Source: Epiperipatus broadwayi (Eukaryota; Onychophora; Udeonychophora; Euonychophora; Peripatidae). Taken from it: a stretch of 64,000 nucleotides of DNA. The stretch spans positions 3,164,001 through 3,228,000 of the forward strand of contig JAQFVV010012420.1 of the NCBI GenBank assembly GCA_028023455.1, written 5' to 3'. The stretch's first letter is position 1; each line of letters starts with the position of its first letter. The notes below the pieces were generated by a model that did not search any database, was not told the DNA's origin, and was given only the letters and a program-made list of their open reading frames with translations. The translations under genes and the position numbers were made by a program. Shown here piece by piece: positions 35,468 through 48,754 of this stretch.

Positions 35468-35665
35468 CTACCGCTTCCATGATTTAAAGTCCAGACTTAA
35501 CTGTATTTCATAACTCTTGTCTTTGTTTCTGCAGACATGAGCTAGATGATGTTTAATTTTACAAATATTACATTTCGCTATTTTAAATTTACAAAATTTC
35601 TTAACACAGCCTTTTATATCGTAGCAATAACAGATCAAACTTTCCTTTGCTGCCTTCAAACTCAT
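35468..35665 (-). pseudogene. Gypsy gag nucleocapsid zinc knuckles
   Basis: The - strand frame has CNICKIKHHLAHVC, a perfect CX2CX4HX4C zinc knuckle that binds RNA in gag, preceded by a degraded first knuckle (CYCYDIKGCVKKFC). Confidence 0.75.
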
Positions 35666-35941
35666 AGCTACAACTTGTGCTTTCTTTACAGAAATTTAAT
35701 TATTTTGCATTCCTACTGAAGTCAGAAACCACAGTGCTCCTTTTAACATTATTTCCTATGCCAAACATTTTCTGAAGGTTATTTTATAATTCAGATTTGG
35801 CTCACCAGCAAAGTTTTTCTCAGGCTATAGTCAGACATTCCAAACAGTAATTGGTTAAGCAACATTCTTCCTAAGTCAGAGTGAAATGGAATTTCTCCAT
35901 GAGTATACAAAGTACTATATCATAATCTATATAATATTCAT

Positions 35942-36214
35942 TCAGACAAAGATACCTTTCAAAGTTGCAGGCTGGAAATATGCAGTAAATTTCTTTTTTA
36001 ACTCTTCATAAAGAATGTCCTCAGGAGTTTTTGGGTCACACAATTGTTCTACAATTAGTAAAACATTATTTCCAGCAAATAACAAAAGCATTGCTATTTT
36101 TCTATCTTCATCAATTTTATTTATTAGCATATAACATCCAATCTAATCAATATAAACTTTCCATGCTGACATGCTGTTAATACCAAACTTGTGAATACTA
36201 CTGTTCAACATTGC
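35942..36214 (-). pseudogene. Gypsy gag N-terminal region
   Basis: On the - strand, MLNSSIHKFGIN..AWKVYIDRLDVI then, after a stop, LINKIDEDRKIAMLLLFAGN and LYEELKKKFTAYFQP. The W..Y..RL, K.A.LL...G and Y..L...YF.P pattern is that of Gypsy/Ty3 capsid proteins. The Met at ~36,214 is the likely start. Confidence 0.65.
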
Positions 36215-39200
36215 CAGTACTTATCACCAATAACTTAAACAGCTTTTTACTTTTATAAACTAATAACAATAGACATTCAATTTTTGACTTGCCACATTCT
36301 ATTCTCGACCTATGACATTCTGCTAAATACAGGGCTGAGATGACTAGCTGTCTAAAAAACTGCAATACTTTAATCAAACAAAACATTAACCATTTCACTG
36401 ACTTCTACAATGACATTTTTCTGCTTACAAGGTTGCACAATTGTTGCTCAAATGATTTGTATAAAGCACTGCTCATCAATGCTAGATTATATCTGTTTTC
36501 ATTTATGCAGTTCAGATTATGTAGTGGGACTCTTTTAAATATACTGAGTTTGCTTGATATCAAATCCAGATTTTCAGCATTATGCTAATTTTCTAGAATA
36601 CATTTATATCAATAATAATTTTAATGTACTGTCTGTATATACAATACAAGATTTTAAAACTTTATTTACTCTAAATATACATATTACACACAGAAAAGTC
36701 CAATTATATTGTAAAGAAAATTAACAATAGAATTTAAATTACTGTTTTGCTTTATTGTATATAATAAAAATATGGGTGTGTGATTTATCCTATATTTCAT
36801 ATTTTCTGATAAAACATAAGACTTTCCAATAAGAAGTTTCAGTAGCTATTTATTCATGAAGTTGCAATTGTTTGGTTTGACTGCAACTTATGTTTGAATT
36901 TCTTTTGAAATACAGACAATTCAATAAACCTAGTTGTAAATTTTGTGATATAATGGCTCAATGATGAAGTATATTATACAAAGTGTATGATTAGATTATT
37001 TGTTATATTCTCTGAGAGTTATTGAATTATATATGTAAATATTGAAGGACTTCATGCTATATTTATAATGCATTCCTCTGCCAAGTTCTGTGACCTGGTC
37101 TTGAATTAGAACCAAATAAACTTGATTTTTTTTTTCAAAATGGCTTGGATCTTTTCTTTCAGATAGTCAGTTCATAGCAAATCCAACTAACTGTGCAACA
37201 TAGATAAATAGCTATTCTTAATTAAAGATAAAACCAGTACAGAAAACTATTCAAATTCTCATGACTTGCCAATTGGCAATATCGATGGATGCCGTTTTCT
37301 TTACTGTTTATCTATAAATGATCTTTGGAAAGGCTTTTTCCTGCAGTGAGCTACTTGAAGATTGATTTATCTTTTACCATACATATATATCGACACACAC
37401 TCAAGATAATAAACTGGCAACTACAACACACTGATAATTTTATCGCATCATTTTAAGATGGTAAATTCAGAAAAATAATAAAATAATAATTTATGTATAT
37501 ATACATATATGAAATAATTAATTTTGTAATAATTTTGTTTGAAAGTGTTAACAAAAAATATTCGAGAATATTCCATTATTAAATATTGAAAATATTTAAC
37601 TTAAAGCAGTACCATATGTATAATTAAAAAAGACCTCAGAATAATCGGTAAGCCATCAGATAGACTGATACTGATTTAAATCATGGAATTTATTTTTATT
37701 TTAACTATTGGTCTAGACACTAAAAATAATAATTCATACAATATGTAGTTAATTAACTTACTGATTCAGATAAATTTTATTTACTAAAAACAACAAAATA
37801 AATATACTATATTATATATACATATCATTGATGTTCAATTTTGTTTGATATATTGACTGCATTTATGATATTAAGAGACTCTAAAATCAACTTTTCACAG
37901 AAATTTATTTTAGCAAAAAATTAAACATAAAAATGAAATAAAGTATGAATAATTATTTGTAAAATTAAAAGAAGCACAAAATAAAATGCATTTCACTTCA
38001 TTGACAAGTATTTTATTTGCATAAACTGGATACGTTTATGTAGGAATAAATGAATTTTTGTGTTAAGCTAAAATTATAAATAATTAAAAATTAGTATGTT
38101 ACATAAAACATTTTTTATTCTTAATATAAAGGGTCTTGTGGTGTGGACAATATATTCCCTTATCATGTCCATAAACTATACTCAAAACTGTTCTGGCTCT
38201 GGCCAAACTTAGAATTTTTTTGCAGGTAACTTAAATAAGCATCCAATTGTTGTTTAAAAAAAGGGTATTTTTTAATTCTTAGGTAGAGAATAAAAAAAAT
38301 CCCATTAACTTTCATTATTTAGCGTTTGACTACCATGAAAAATATTAACTTCTACTAAAATACAATTTTTCTATAAAGACTTTTGCCTTGAAATAGGCTA
38401 TCTAAAGGCTATTTTATTATTCTTACTATATAAATTTTAAAATATATTATTAAATTTTAATTTCAATTTTTTTTTAGCTTTTTATACTATTCCATTATTT
38501 AAAATTTCATTGCCCTGATTAATTATTAATAAAAAATACACATTCAACCCTTTCTTTAAACGTTTATCTTCCAAAAACGCATGCAATTGTTAATTTTGTA
38601 AAATTTAATTCTGCCCAAACTCAGAATTATCTTATCTGAAAAAAAAAAAAACACAACAACTTAAGCTATTTCAGATATAATTTTTGATCTTAAGATTCTT
38701 GAAAAACTTGGTACTAACTTTTTCAATCATATTTCCTGGCATAATTATATTCTATTTCAAAATTTAGCATTTCTATTTAGCACTAAAAATTATGGTTTTA
38801 AGATTTTTTTTACCATATACAATGTCTGTTTTTTACTTCTATTAAAATGTTTTTATATTTAGGATAAAGTATCTAGATTAATTTTATTTACGAGATTTTT
38901 TTAAAAATTGAATAACTTGATTAATCAGTGATCTAAATCTTACTTCTCTTTAATTGCTTTTTACATTGTTGCTCTGCTTTTTTAGATACTCTAATGGTTA
39001 CTTCTTTAATATCCTCTATTCCTAACAAAATACTTACTTCATTATTTTTTAAACACTTCTTTATCACTCCCATTACCATAGATTATATTGATTTTTTTAT
39101 GCTGCATGATTATAGAATTCTTTACTTAGTTATATTTCCATTTCTCTAATTGTTTTTTTTAAAAATTAATGCTAATATTTTTATTTTGTCTAAAAACGAC

Positions 39201-39338
39201 TCTTTGATTAGTAGGTTCATTTCTTGTAAATTGCTTTCATGATATCAACCATAAAAATGATTGTATTTCAATATTCCTATTAAATATATTTTTAACATTA
39301 TTGTTTATTATAAAAAATTATTATTTACTATATGAATA
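36215..39338. other. A+T-rich stretch, possible Gypsy leader then no recognised genes
   Basis: The first ~390 bp may be Gypsy leader or LTR on the - strand (see the Gypsy entry). After that nothing was recognised. Around 37,080-37,170 is a less A+T-rich patch with AATAAA that might be an element end. Confidence 0.45.
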
Positions 39339-40070
39339 AGAGATATTATTTTATATAGCGCTATGTTTTTTTTATGTAATAGTAATATTAGCGATTAAGC
39401 CAATGCACATACGCTTTAAAGATAAATTATTATAAATGAATACTCAATTTTATAGTATTTTAGAAAGAATGGAAAGAATCCACCCATTCTTTCAACCCAA
39501 ATGTTTATGTATAGGCAAATCTTAAATGTGTGGAAATAAGAGCGTGAAGATGTTACACGAATACTTTAAATTACATTTGTTATATTTGAACGAATGACAC
39601 TTATGAAATCTTCACAATTTATGAACCATCATTCTTTAGTTGAAATTAAACATATATAATGAGATATTATTTTATATAGCACTATTTTTTTTTTTTCCAT
39701 TCTTTCTAAAATACTATATCTCATGTCTGGAAAAATAGAGTAGTCATTTATAATAATTTATCTTTAAAGCGCATGTGCATTGGCTTAATCGCTAATATTA
39801 CTATTACATAAAAAAACATAGTGCTATATAAAATAATATCTCATTATATATGTTTAATTTCAACTAAAGAATGACGATTCGTAAATTGTAAAGATTTCAC
39901 AAGTGTCATTCGTTCAAACATAAATGTAATTTAAAGTGATCGTGTAACACCTTCACGCTCTAAGATTTGCCCATACATAAATGTTTGGGTTAAAAAAATG
40001 GGTGGATTCATTCCATTCTTTCTAAAATACTATATCTCCTGTCTGGAAAAATTAAGTATTCATTTATATG
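39339..40070. repeat. Satellite S1, inverted arrangement
   Basis: Three S1 pieces. 39,697-40,070 reads in the same direction as 8,566-9,141 and covers a little more than one unit (TTCTTTCTAAAATACTATAT at ~39,701 and again at ~40,017, period about 316 bp). 39,345-39,690 is the reverse complement of this: TTTATATAGCGCTATG near 39,352 against CATAGTGCTATATAAA near 39,818, and GAACGAATGACACTT (39,588) against AAGTGTCATTCGTTC (39,900). Shared words with the 8.6-9.1 kb units are AAGATTTGCCCATA, GTGGATTCATT and AAAGCGCATG. Confidence 0.8.
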
Positions 40071-42440
40071 AATAAGAATAATTTAAATAAAATAAAATTA
40101 TTATTATTATTTATTTAAATTATTTCTATATCAGTTTACAATAAATTTTGTGTAAAAAAATCATATATGGAATTAAAAATGTAATAAAAAATTAATTTAC
40201 AAACATAAAAAATATGCAATTATAAAAAACTTATATAAAATAATAAAATTAACAATTAAAATAAACAAACAAAATCATTTAAAATATAAACAATTATTAC
40301 CTAATATAAAATTACCTCATTAATAAACACATATATATTGTAGCTGTATTTTTTATATTGGACTAGAACACCATCATCACAAACCTTCAGAAAAACACAT
40401 ATATATTGTAGTTTTCCTATTTAGCACATGATGTCAATTTAAATAAAAATTTAAAATTTTATATAATGATTAGTAAAAACATTATTTAATTTGTAGAAGT
40501 TAAAATATACTGTTGCTATAGTATTAAACTCAAGTTAATTTTCTTGAAATAAATATAATCAATAAGTTATAAAGTTTAAATATAATTTATTTATTCTCAA
40601 AGAAAGGTAAATAATAGTTAAAATCATATAAACTATTTTAAATTAGTAGTTATAATGATTAAAAATTGAATTTTTTATAATTATTAATAGTTTTAAATTC
40701 ATTTAATTACATTGAAATAAATCAGAAGTGATGTGTATGTTAATAGGTGCACACACACATTCATGTTATTTTTTAAACAAATCAATTTCATTAAAAAGTT
40801 TCTAAAATCAATAGTTATAATAATAATGTAGATTATAAGCTTTAAGTATTAAAAATTAAGTTTAAACAAAGAGTATATTATTATTAAAAGATAAGCTTAA
40901 ATTTTGCATTATTAAAATTAAAAAAGTATTATTTTCATAATATTATCTAAAATCATTTTAGTAGTATAGACAAAGTAATCAATATTAATTTTTTGTGCTA
41001 GACATCTGAAAATAATTAACCAATCAGATATTGTGAAATTTTTCTTATAAATATAAGATATGCAGTTGATAGAGAGGGAAATCAAGAAAAACTCAAGGAA
41101 TAAAACTATATTTTTGTCTTAAAAATTTTAAGTATAAATTTACTGAAATCTTATTGTTTTAACATTAAAAGCAATAATTCTAATTTTAAAAAGCATGGAA
41201 TATCTTAAGAAGTGTATTTATTAATTTCATTATGGAATAATAAACAAAACTATCCTCATTGAGACACTACAGGAATTGATTACAAACTTGTGACAATGGA
41301 AAGAAATAAAACTTCATCCAAGGAGATAAAAATGTATTTTCATAAGAAACTTTGCAGATTAGCAGACTATTTTGTCTACAGAAAATGCAAAGGAAATGTA
41401 AGAAATTATTTTTCACTAATTTTCATAAACACACACATATTAGTAATGATAAAAATAATTATTTCTATTCATTAAAACTATTGATATTTCCAGATAGAAA
41501 TTTATTAATGACTTTATTAAGATGATAATGGTCTCCAAAAGAAAAAAGATATAATGCAGACTAATTTTATTAAAAGTTTATAACTACTAACTGCAGTATT
41601 ATTTAAGTATTGATAATGTATTAACATATTAAATATGAATTATTTGAAGAACTCTAGAATTTTATAATTCTAATAATAAATATTTTGGAGTATGCAAAAA
41701 GAAAAAATTTAAATATATAATAAATGTCTTTATTAAATATTAAAACACATATTTAGTAAAATGTGAAAGAATTTTTCAGTGATGCAAGGAAGTATGAACT
41801 TTTTATACAAGAACTTTCTATTGTTATTAATAAATAACTTTTATTTGGATTTTTCTGTATTTCCAATTATGCTAAAGAACAGAGAAGAATGCAAAGGAAA
41901 GAGAAAGGGAGGAATAAATATTTTTCATTTAAGCAACAGTTGGTAAGATGGTTATCATAGTAACCAATATGCCATTGGAAAATGTAATTTTATTTAGTTC
42001 AAGAAGTTGAAGAAAACTTTTTGTTTTATTATTTTAGTATAGAAACTATAATCTTAAGATAGTATTAAATACTTATTTGTCTCATATGTTATTTTTTACA
42101 TTTAAGTATTTTAGAATTTTTTGTATATATAAAAAAGAAAAATCAAATTTTTTATTTGTTTGTGATTATAATTCTATAATATAAAAGAAATTATATCTAT
42201 GAGAGTGTCATCAATAATAATCATAAAATATTATGATTAGGGTAATTTTATTTTTTAATATAAGATATTGGTATTGAATTTTTTAAGCAAGGAATCAGGT
42301 AAAAATAAATATATGTGATGTTTATAATGTTTGTACTTATATGAAAATATATGATTGAATATATTTATTATAATATTAATATGAGAATGCAAGTGTATGG
42401 ATGATTAATCTCTTCATAAGTTAAAGGTAACTGACTTATT
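40071..42440. other. A+T-rich stretch without recognised genes
   Basis: A short duplicated word, AACACATATATATTGTAG, occurs near 40,325 and 40,394. No gene recognised. Confidence 0.5.
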
Positions 42441-42949
42441 ATATTTATGATAAATTATATCATAAACTATTTGTTTAATCTTCTTGGTATGTTCAAAAGT
42501 ATGAAGATGTTAAGTATAAGTTTGGATATTATTTGGGAAATGATGAATAATATTTTATGCAATGTTAAGTATTTTATACACAGTGTTGGATGTGAAGTAG
42601 TAGTACAGGAAAGTATATTAATTGGAAATTCTGTAGTATTAGGGATATGGGTGTTGTTTAAGGTTAAGTATGATAAAGTATAAAGTAAGTTAGAATATTT
42701 GTGATAAATGGAGAGTGACATTTTTCAAAAATCTGTAAGAGCTTAAAATAGAAGCCAAGATAGAAAAATTAAGGTATTCACAAGAAAATGTGACCTTAAG
42801 TTACATAATTCATAGTATCATTGTTTATTATAATTTTATAAAGTATCCATTCCACACTTATTATTATAAAATTTCGAACTGGTATATACATTGTATTAAG
42901 GAACTGTATATTTAAGTGATGGGAATAGCTAAACTTTCAAATGATTATA

Positions 42950-43080
42950 AGATAAATTCATAAATGCAAGAAGGATGAAACATAAAACAAATAGAATGCT
43001 AAAAAAATGTAAAAATAAAGATTTTATGAATGTTTTATTGGATATTAGAGATCAAAATACAGTATAAAAGTCTGAAATAT
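42950..43080 (+). pseudogene. Possible Gypsy integrase remnant
   Basis: A + frame gives MKHKTNRMLKKCKNKDFMNV followed by LLDIRDQNTV and a stop. This resembles the integrase segment after the catalytic Glu in Gypsy elements (K..K.MLKK.K....D.Y.ALLD.RNTP..G). About 500 bp further, 43,560-43,670, AATAAATG then a pyrimidine-rich GTCTCTTTTCTTG block looks like an LTR end. The whole is weak; the surrounding region is strongly depleted in C on the + strand. Confidence 0.3.
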
Positions 43081-43670
43081 AAGAGGTATGATATTGAAAA
43101 AGAAAACCTGTTAATTATTCATATTATTGTAAGCAACATAATAATGTGCCATATCTTAATAAATATTTAAATAATTCAATATTTATTTTATAATAAATAT
43201 TAAACATAGAATGAGTATAATAAGTAATAGAGCTATAATTAGACCATAATATTATAGGAAGATTAAAGGTAATATAATGATAATATTAAAAAAAAACATG
43301 TTTGTGAAATATTTAGAATGTGATAAAATACAAATTGTATATTTTTTTGATATATTTTAATATAGAAATATTAAAAAGTATCTTAATATTCATAGAGTAA
43401 AGTATAGAATATACTACATTTTACTTTAAATAATTTTAGAGTGAAGTATAAATTATTTATTTTATAAGTATTTTGTTAATGTTAGTTTTTAATGTTTTGT
43501 ATAATATATGAAATAATTTTAAGTAAATATAAGGTATAAATTTTTCTTAAATTTTGCATTACTACTATAATAAATGTTAATGTTTGTTTTGAAATGAACA
43601 AAGTGTCGAGTCTCTTTTCTTGTTTCCAAGTCATTATTCATCACCCTAAGATTACACATAACCCAATAAG

Positions 43671-45007
43671 ATAATAAATAAGAAAAAAATATTGTGATTG
43701 TTAAAGATATTTGATGTTGAATCCAAAATATTAGTAATGCTTACTCAATTATCATAATGAAGACTAATACTAGTATACCATATAAAAATTAAATAATTAA
43801 ATTGTAATACATTGTGCTAAAAAATTATTTTAAATTTGTTTATGATAATTAATATTGATAAATATTAGTTAATAATTTTAATTTAATTTTTTAGTCAAAT
43901 TATAAAAAGATTATTAATTATTTTTAAAAAGGAAAAATTTATTACTATATTTGTTTCTTAATTATTTTAAATTGGCTGGATGTAAGTAAAATCCCTCTTT
44001 ATATTTGGTTATGTAAATTAATTAATTTATTCTAAGAAGCAATAATTACCTGAGATGTTGATTGAGTTCATTAATAAAGAAGTGGAATACAATCAAATCA
44101 ATATGTAAACGAATATCATATTGTGTTATAATTACATTTAACATAGACAATTTTAATATTAAATATAATTTGCTTAATATAATTGTGACTCATGGGAGTA
44201 TCATTGATATTTTAGTGGAATGGTGTTTCATGCTTTCCTATGCCATTGAGAGTATACCTTTTGGTATATACTTAATGCTTAAAAAGGGATACCTTATTGG
44301 ATGATTAGATAACAAGTCTCATGATTTTAATATTTTACTATTAAATATTTTATTAAGATTGATATAATATATTAGACATAAAATGAATAGATTTGTATTA
44401 TTAGAATTTTATATAAAAGAAATTTGATTTGACTAAGCTAGGAGGTTTAGTTATTGTTATTTACATCCAGCATATCATAGTAGTTGGGGGTGTGTGTGTA
44501 ATTGTCCACTGAGGGTACCAGCAACTATAAAAAAATTGACTCTCTTATAAAATGAACTATATCAACCTCTATTGTCATTCTCATTGTGGGCAATAATAGA
44601 ATCAGAAGTAAAATTTAGGTCTCTCTTCCAAGACTACATTATAATAGATTGGGTAAAATCGGCCAAAATATCTTCACATATAAAATTTTATCAATTATAG
44701 TGTACCAAAAAAATATATGCATTTCCAGGTTTTCATTTTTAAAGGCACAACTAAATTTTTTTTAGCTCGAACAAAACCAGTCATAAAACTAATATTAAAA
44801 TGAAAATACACATGATAAAATAAATATAAGATAACCTGCAAGAAATACAGCAGTTTAAAAATAATAATATAATAATTTTATAGAGAGCTAAACTATCAGT
44901 ACTACAATTAGCCAGAATAATAAATGTTTACATTGTGTTTAAATGGATATGGAGCTTGAAAGCTCTTAACTGAAGTATCAGCTGAGTTTTTTTTAAGACA
45001 AAATGTG
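43671..45007. other. A+T-rich stretch without recognised genes
   Basis: An 80-codon + frame at 44,062-44,304 (IINFNI/VTHG-like, no recognised domain) is the only moderately long one. A patch 44,490-44,660 is less A+T-rich. No assignment. Confidence 0.45.
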
Positions 45008-47947
45008 TGTGCATGAATGAACTTTTTAAAAATAGATATTCACAATCATGACAGACAAAACTAAATCATGGCTTTTATTCCCAAAATGTTGTAAAGTCAG
45101 AGCCATGGTAGCACTTGGTGGCCGAAGGCAGTGGAAGTTAAAAATATACTGATTGTGGACCCAGGCTACCATTTAATGATTTTTTATTTAAGTACTTATG
45201 ACTGTAAATCACTTTTATGTGAAGGAAAATTGCAAGAAGTGGGAAAAAACTGTAATATTAAATAGAACATTATTAATTTTGTGAAGGTAAAAAAAAAAGA
45301 TGAAGGGAACATTGACTTAAAAAGTGGAACATGCACATTACTACAAAGGCATAAACATTGAAAGCACAAGTTGAGTAAAATTCATTGTAAATAAAAGTAA
45401 AAAAAAACAATATCATGGAGATTGGTGCTGTATCAAACAAAATGGTAAAATTAGTTATTCAACTTAATGATAGTTATCAAATGCAGGTAATTCATGTTTT
45501 GGCCCCAACAAAGTTCTCATTGTGATAAAGTAGAGAATTTTTATATGGACATACAAAAAGCTCTTGATCAAACCAAACAACATTTTAAAATTGCCATGGA
45601 AGACTTTAAAATCAGAATTGGTAAAGAATTGAAAGATGAAAATTTGGTGATACTGATGAAAATGAAAAAGGACAAAGACTTGTGAAGTTTGCAGAAAAAT
45701 AAAAACTTTATATTATGAATGCTTTCTTTAGAAAAAATGCTAAATGGAAATGGACATTTTAACTAACAGAAAATATGTATTTCAAAATTGTAATGTGTTC
45801 TTAAATAATGGTCATTGATTAGTAAGAAGTAAGATATGTGTTAATGCAAAACTAGAGAGACAAAAATAATTAAGAAAAACAATATGCACAGTTGATATTC
45901 CTAACTTTCAAAAACATTCCAATGAATTTAAATTAGAACTTGTAAATCATTTTCAAAGATTTATATCTTTTGAACATTGTTTCAAATTTGAGTGAAATCA
46001 ATAGGAAGATAACAGGTACACTTTTAAAAACTGCAACAAAGATAGCTGGCTTATTGGATGTTTTATTAGTTAAGACAAGTATTTTGTTAGAAATAGCTAT
46101 TATTATTGCATCAGTCATCTACTAAAATTTCCACTGAGACAATACAATTTATGAAGAAAAGCAGGAATATGACAATATATAAAATTGATGAATTAATAAG
46201 GATTAAATGTCAAGAATTTTGTACAATTTTGCAAAAAAAAGTTAATAAAGATATATGAAAATATTATTGTGAAATAGCAAGGAAATCTATAGAAAGAATA
46301 AGTCTCAAAAGTGTACATCAACATCTTGATATTGGTAGAAAACTTATTTCTGCAATAAAAACAAAGATGTAATTATTACTAAAAAGAGAAATAACATCAT
46401 GAAATGTGTAGAAGACTAAGAAATATATAGCAATAAAGAACAAGAAAAAGTATCTACTAAAACTATTATATCTTATGAATTAACCAAGATTTTAAATTAA
46501 GAAATGAGACATGCAATTAAATTTATGAAGGGAAAAGCTTCAAGTAATGATGGAATTATAATCGATATCTTAAAAGAAACAAAATTATAATTGATATCTT
46601 AAAAGAAGCAGATGAACAGATAGAACTTTTTTGGCAAAGTTATATACCAAATGTTTAGTTAATAAAATGTACCAGATGATTGGAAGAATATAGTATTAAT
46701 ATTAATATATAAAAAAGATGATAAAGAAGTTAATAGAAATTAAAGACCTATCAGTCTTTTATCAGTTCTATACAAAACTTTTATCAAGATAATTATAATT
46801 TGTCTACAGTCAATTGTAGATTTTAACCAGACAAAAGAACAAGCTAGATTTAAAAGTGGTTTCAAGTATTAAGAGTAAGTTATAGAAAGGACCAATGAAT
46901 ATGAGTTGCCATTATGCTTTGGATTTGTAGATTATAAAAAGGCATTTAATTATATAAGCATTTCTTCAGTGATTAAAGCATTGGATCATCAAGGTATAGA
47001 TCCAGGATGTTATCATACTCAGAAGAATATTTATAAAAATATACCAGCAATAATTAGATTGCATAATGATTCTAAGAAAATTAGCATTGAGAAGGGTGCT
47101 AGATAGGGTGATCCAATATCTCCAAAACTTTTTACAGAAGTTTTGCAAGAAGTATTTTGAGGATTAAAATAGGAAACTAAGAGAATAAAAGTTAATGGAG
47201 ATTATTTTAGTCATCTAGATTTTGCAGATGATGTAATTGCTTTTGAAAATAGTGCTTTAGATATTCAGGAAATGTTTCGAGTTATCAGAAGAAAGTAAGA
47301 ATACAAGAGTAGAAAGATAAATAATTAAAAGAGTAAAATAATGTTCAATGGATATTCTCAAAAGAAAATAAAGATTGATAATGATGAGGTAGAAAAATTT
47401 AATATCTATAAATACCTTGGTCAGATTATTGCTATGGATAAAAACATAATTGAGGAAATTAATCATAGAATTAAAACTGTTTTGAAGTCCTTTTGGTAGA
47501 ATATCTTAATACTAAAAGAAAATATGCCCATGTACTTAAAAAGAATGTTTTTTAATAAATGTGTTTTATCTGGGTGTACTTGTGTATCTGAGACTTGGAC
47601 ACCTAACAGAGAATCAATACAAAGACTTCAGATCTCTCAACAATGGCAGAGAGCTGTATGTTAGGAATAACAAGAAGAGATTGAAAACAAAATACATGAG
47701 TGAGAAAACACAAGCATTACTGACAGCATTGAAAGAATTAAGAAACTAAGGTGGAATTGGGCTGACCATATTGCCAGAAGAGATAATAGATAAACAATTT
47801 AAATCTTAAATTGCATTACAAGAGATTGTAAAATACCTATAAAAATATCATAAATAAGATAAAGTGATAAAATAAGGAAGTGTCCTGAGGTGATGTGGAG
47901 AACAGAGACTAGAAATTGGAAAAATTGATTAAAACTTTGAAAGACCT
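45008..47947 (+). mobile_element. RTE retrotransposon copy 3, decayed and almost full length
   Basis: The + strand aligns with RTE copy 1 from the late 5' UTR (CATGACAGACAAAACTAAATC at ~45,048) to within ~40 bp of the 3' tail (~47,945). Pieces: YMDIQKALDQTKQHFKIAME then DFKIRIGKELKDE (45,494-45,685; the DFNARIG motif is altered to DFKIRIG), a 130-bp deletion around 45,757 affecting the TWKHP region, and the RT half from ~46,500. A 29-bp tandem duplication lies at ~46,555-46,612. At 47,948 it switches to LINE-B without a (GAT)n tail. Confidence 0.85.
46540..47780 (+). pseudogene. RTE copy 3 reverse transcriptase remains
   Basis: The frame 46,906-47,106 has LCFGFVDYKKAFNYISISSV (motif A, Asp of FDSI changed to Asn) and VIKALDHQGIDPG, then IEKGAR followed by a stop in motif B. 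Downstream, TTTTGCAGATGATGTAATTG (47,219-47,238) encodes FADDVI, the catalytic box. YKYLGQII is near 47,407 and SETWTP near 47,588. Several stops and small gaps. Confidence 0.82.
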
Positions 47948-48730
47948 TAATGGAATTTTTCATTATATTAATGAAAGATTAAAATTTATCATACACAATG
48001 GTACTAATGTTCATTTTATTAATACATGCACCTCAATTTTAGATTCACTGAGGAAAAGCTTTTATTCCTTGTTGGAAAGCATTATTACATCAATATTATT
48101 GAAAGATCAAGTTCTTTTTCTTGTAAATTTTATAGGACATATTCATATAAATAGTCTTTGTGAAAGATTATCCAAAATAATGCTATAAGTGCAGTAAATT
48201 AAAATAGCTTATTATTAAATATTTTGCACAACACATGGATTGACTATCACAGACACTTTATTTAGGCAAAAAAATCCTATAAAGGAACATGGATGTACCC
48301 ACATTTAAAACAATTGCATTTAATAGATATCAAAGTAAAAATCATAAAACAAAATAAGTTCATATTACACAAGCTTAAAAGCACAGATAGTCAGATAGAT
48401 CATAGATTTATATGCTTCAATGTTAAAATGACAGCTGTTATTAAAAAGATATTCTGATCATATTTCCCAGAACAATTGATATTCTTTCTTTATAAGAATC
48501 TACCTTAAGTACTAAATTTCAACAGCTATTAAACATTAAAATTGCTAATTTGGATTTTCAGGATTGTCATATTATTGAATTATGAAAATTCTTTTAATAA
48601 TATATTATGGATACAACTAAATCTATTATTAGGTTCACTAAAAAGAATCATGACTAGTTTTCTGACAATAATCTTATTATTAGTGATTTAATTAAAAGGA
48701 AATGTAATATTTTCTGTTTATCAGAATAAT
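47948..48730 (+). pseudogene. LINE-B copy 2: endonuclease part
   Basis: Aligns with 6,247-7,040 of copy 1: GGAATTTTTCATTATATTAATG (copy 1 GGAATTTTTCATTGTGTCAATG), TAGATTCACTGAGGAAAAGCTTTT, VNFIGHIHINSL in place of GNFNANIGVSSG, GATCATAGATTTATATGCTTC for the DHRL motif (SDHRFICF, better kept than in copy 1), and CTGACAATAATCTTATTATTAG. The N-terminal end is missing at the junction with RTE copy 3. The alignment breaks at ~48,730 where a foreign segment begins. Confidence 0.72.
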
Positions 48731-48754
48731 AGATTAAATGTTGGTTATTCATAA

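Larger units (their letters stand above)
34819..36214 (-). mobile_element. Gypsy-type LTR retrotransposon fragment (gag-protease-RT start)
   Basis: On the - strand the pieces come in canonical order from ~36,214 downwards: gag, CCHC zinc knuckle, aspartic protease, beginning of reverse transcriptase. The rest of pol (RT core, RNase H, integrase) is absent; the element ends at ~34,819 against RTE copy 2. A possible LTR or leader lies to the right (36,215-36,600), where the - strand has TTTATAAAAG and ATTGGTGATAAGTACTGG just before gag, resembling the leader/primer-site region, but no second LTR is available for proof. Confidence 0.75.

Noticed and set aside
36340-36588. 82-codon + frame right of the Gypsy gag
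   Set aside because: It overlaps the probable Gypsy leader/LTR on the other strand and shows no domain.
42447-42721. Overlapping open frames of 78 and 84 codons on both strands
   Set aside because: Chance frames in C-poor DNA; no domain, no conservation elsewhere in the window.
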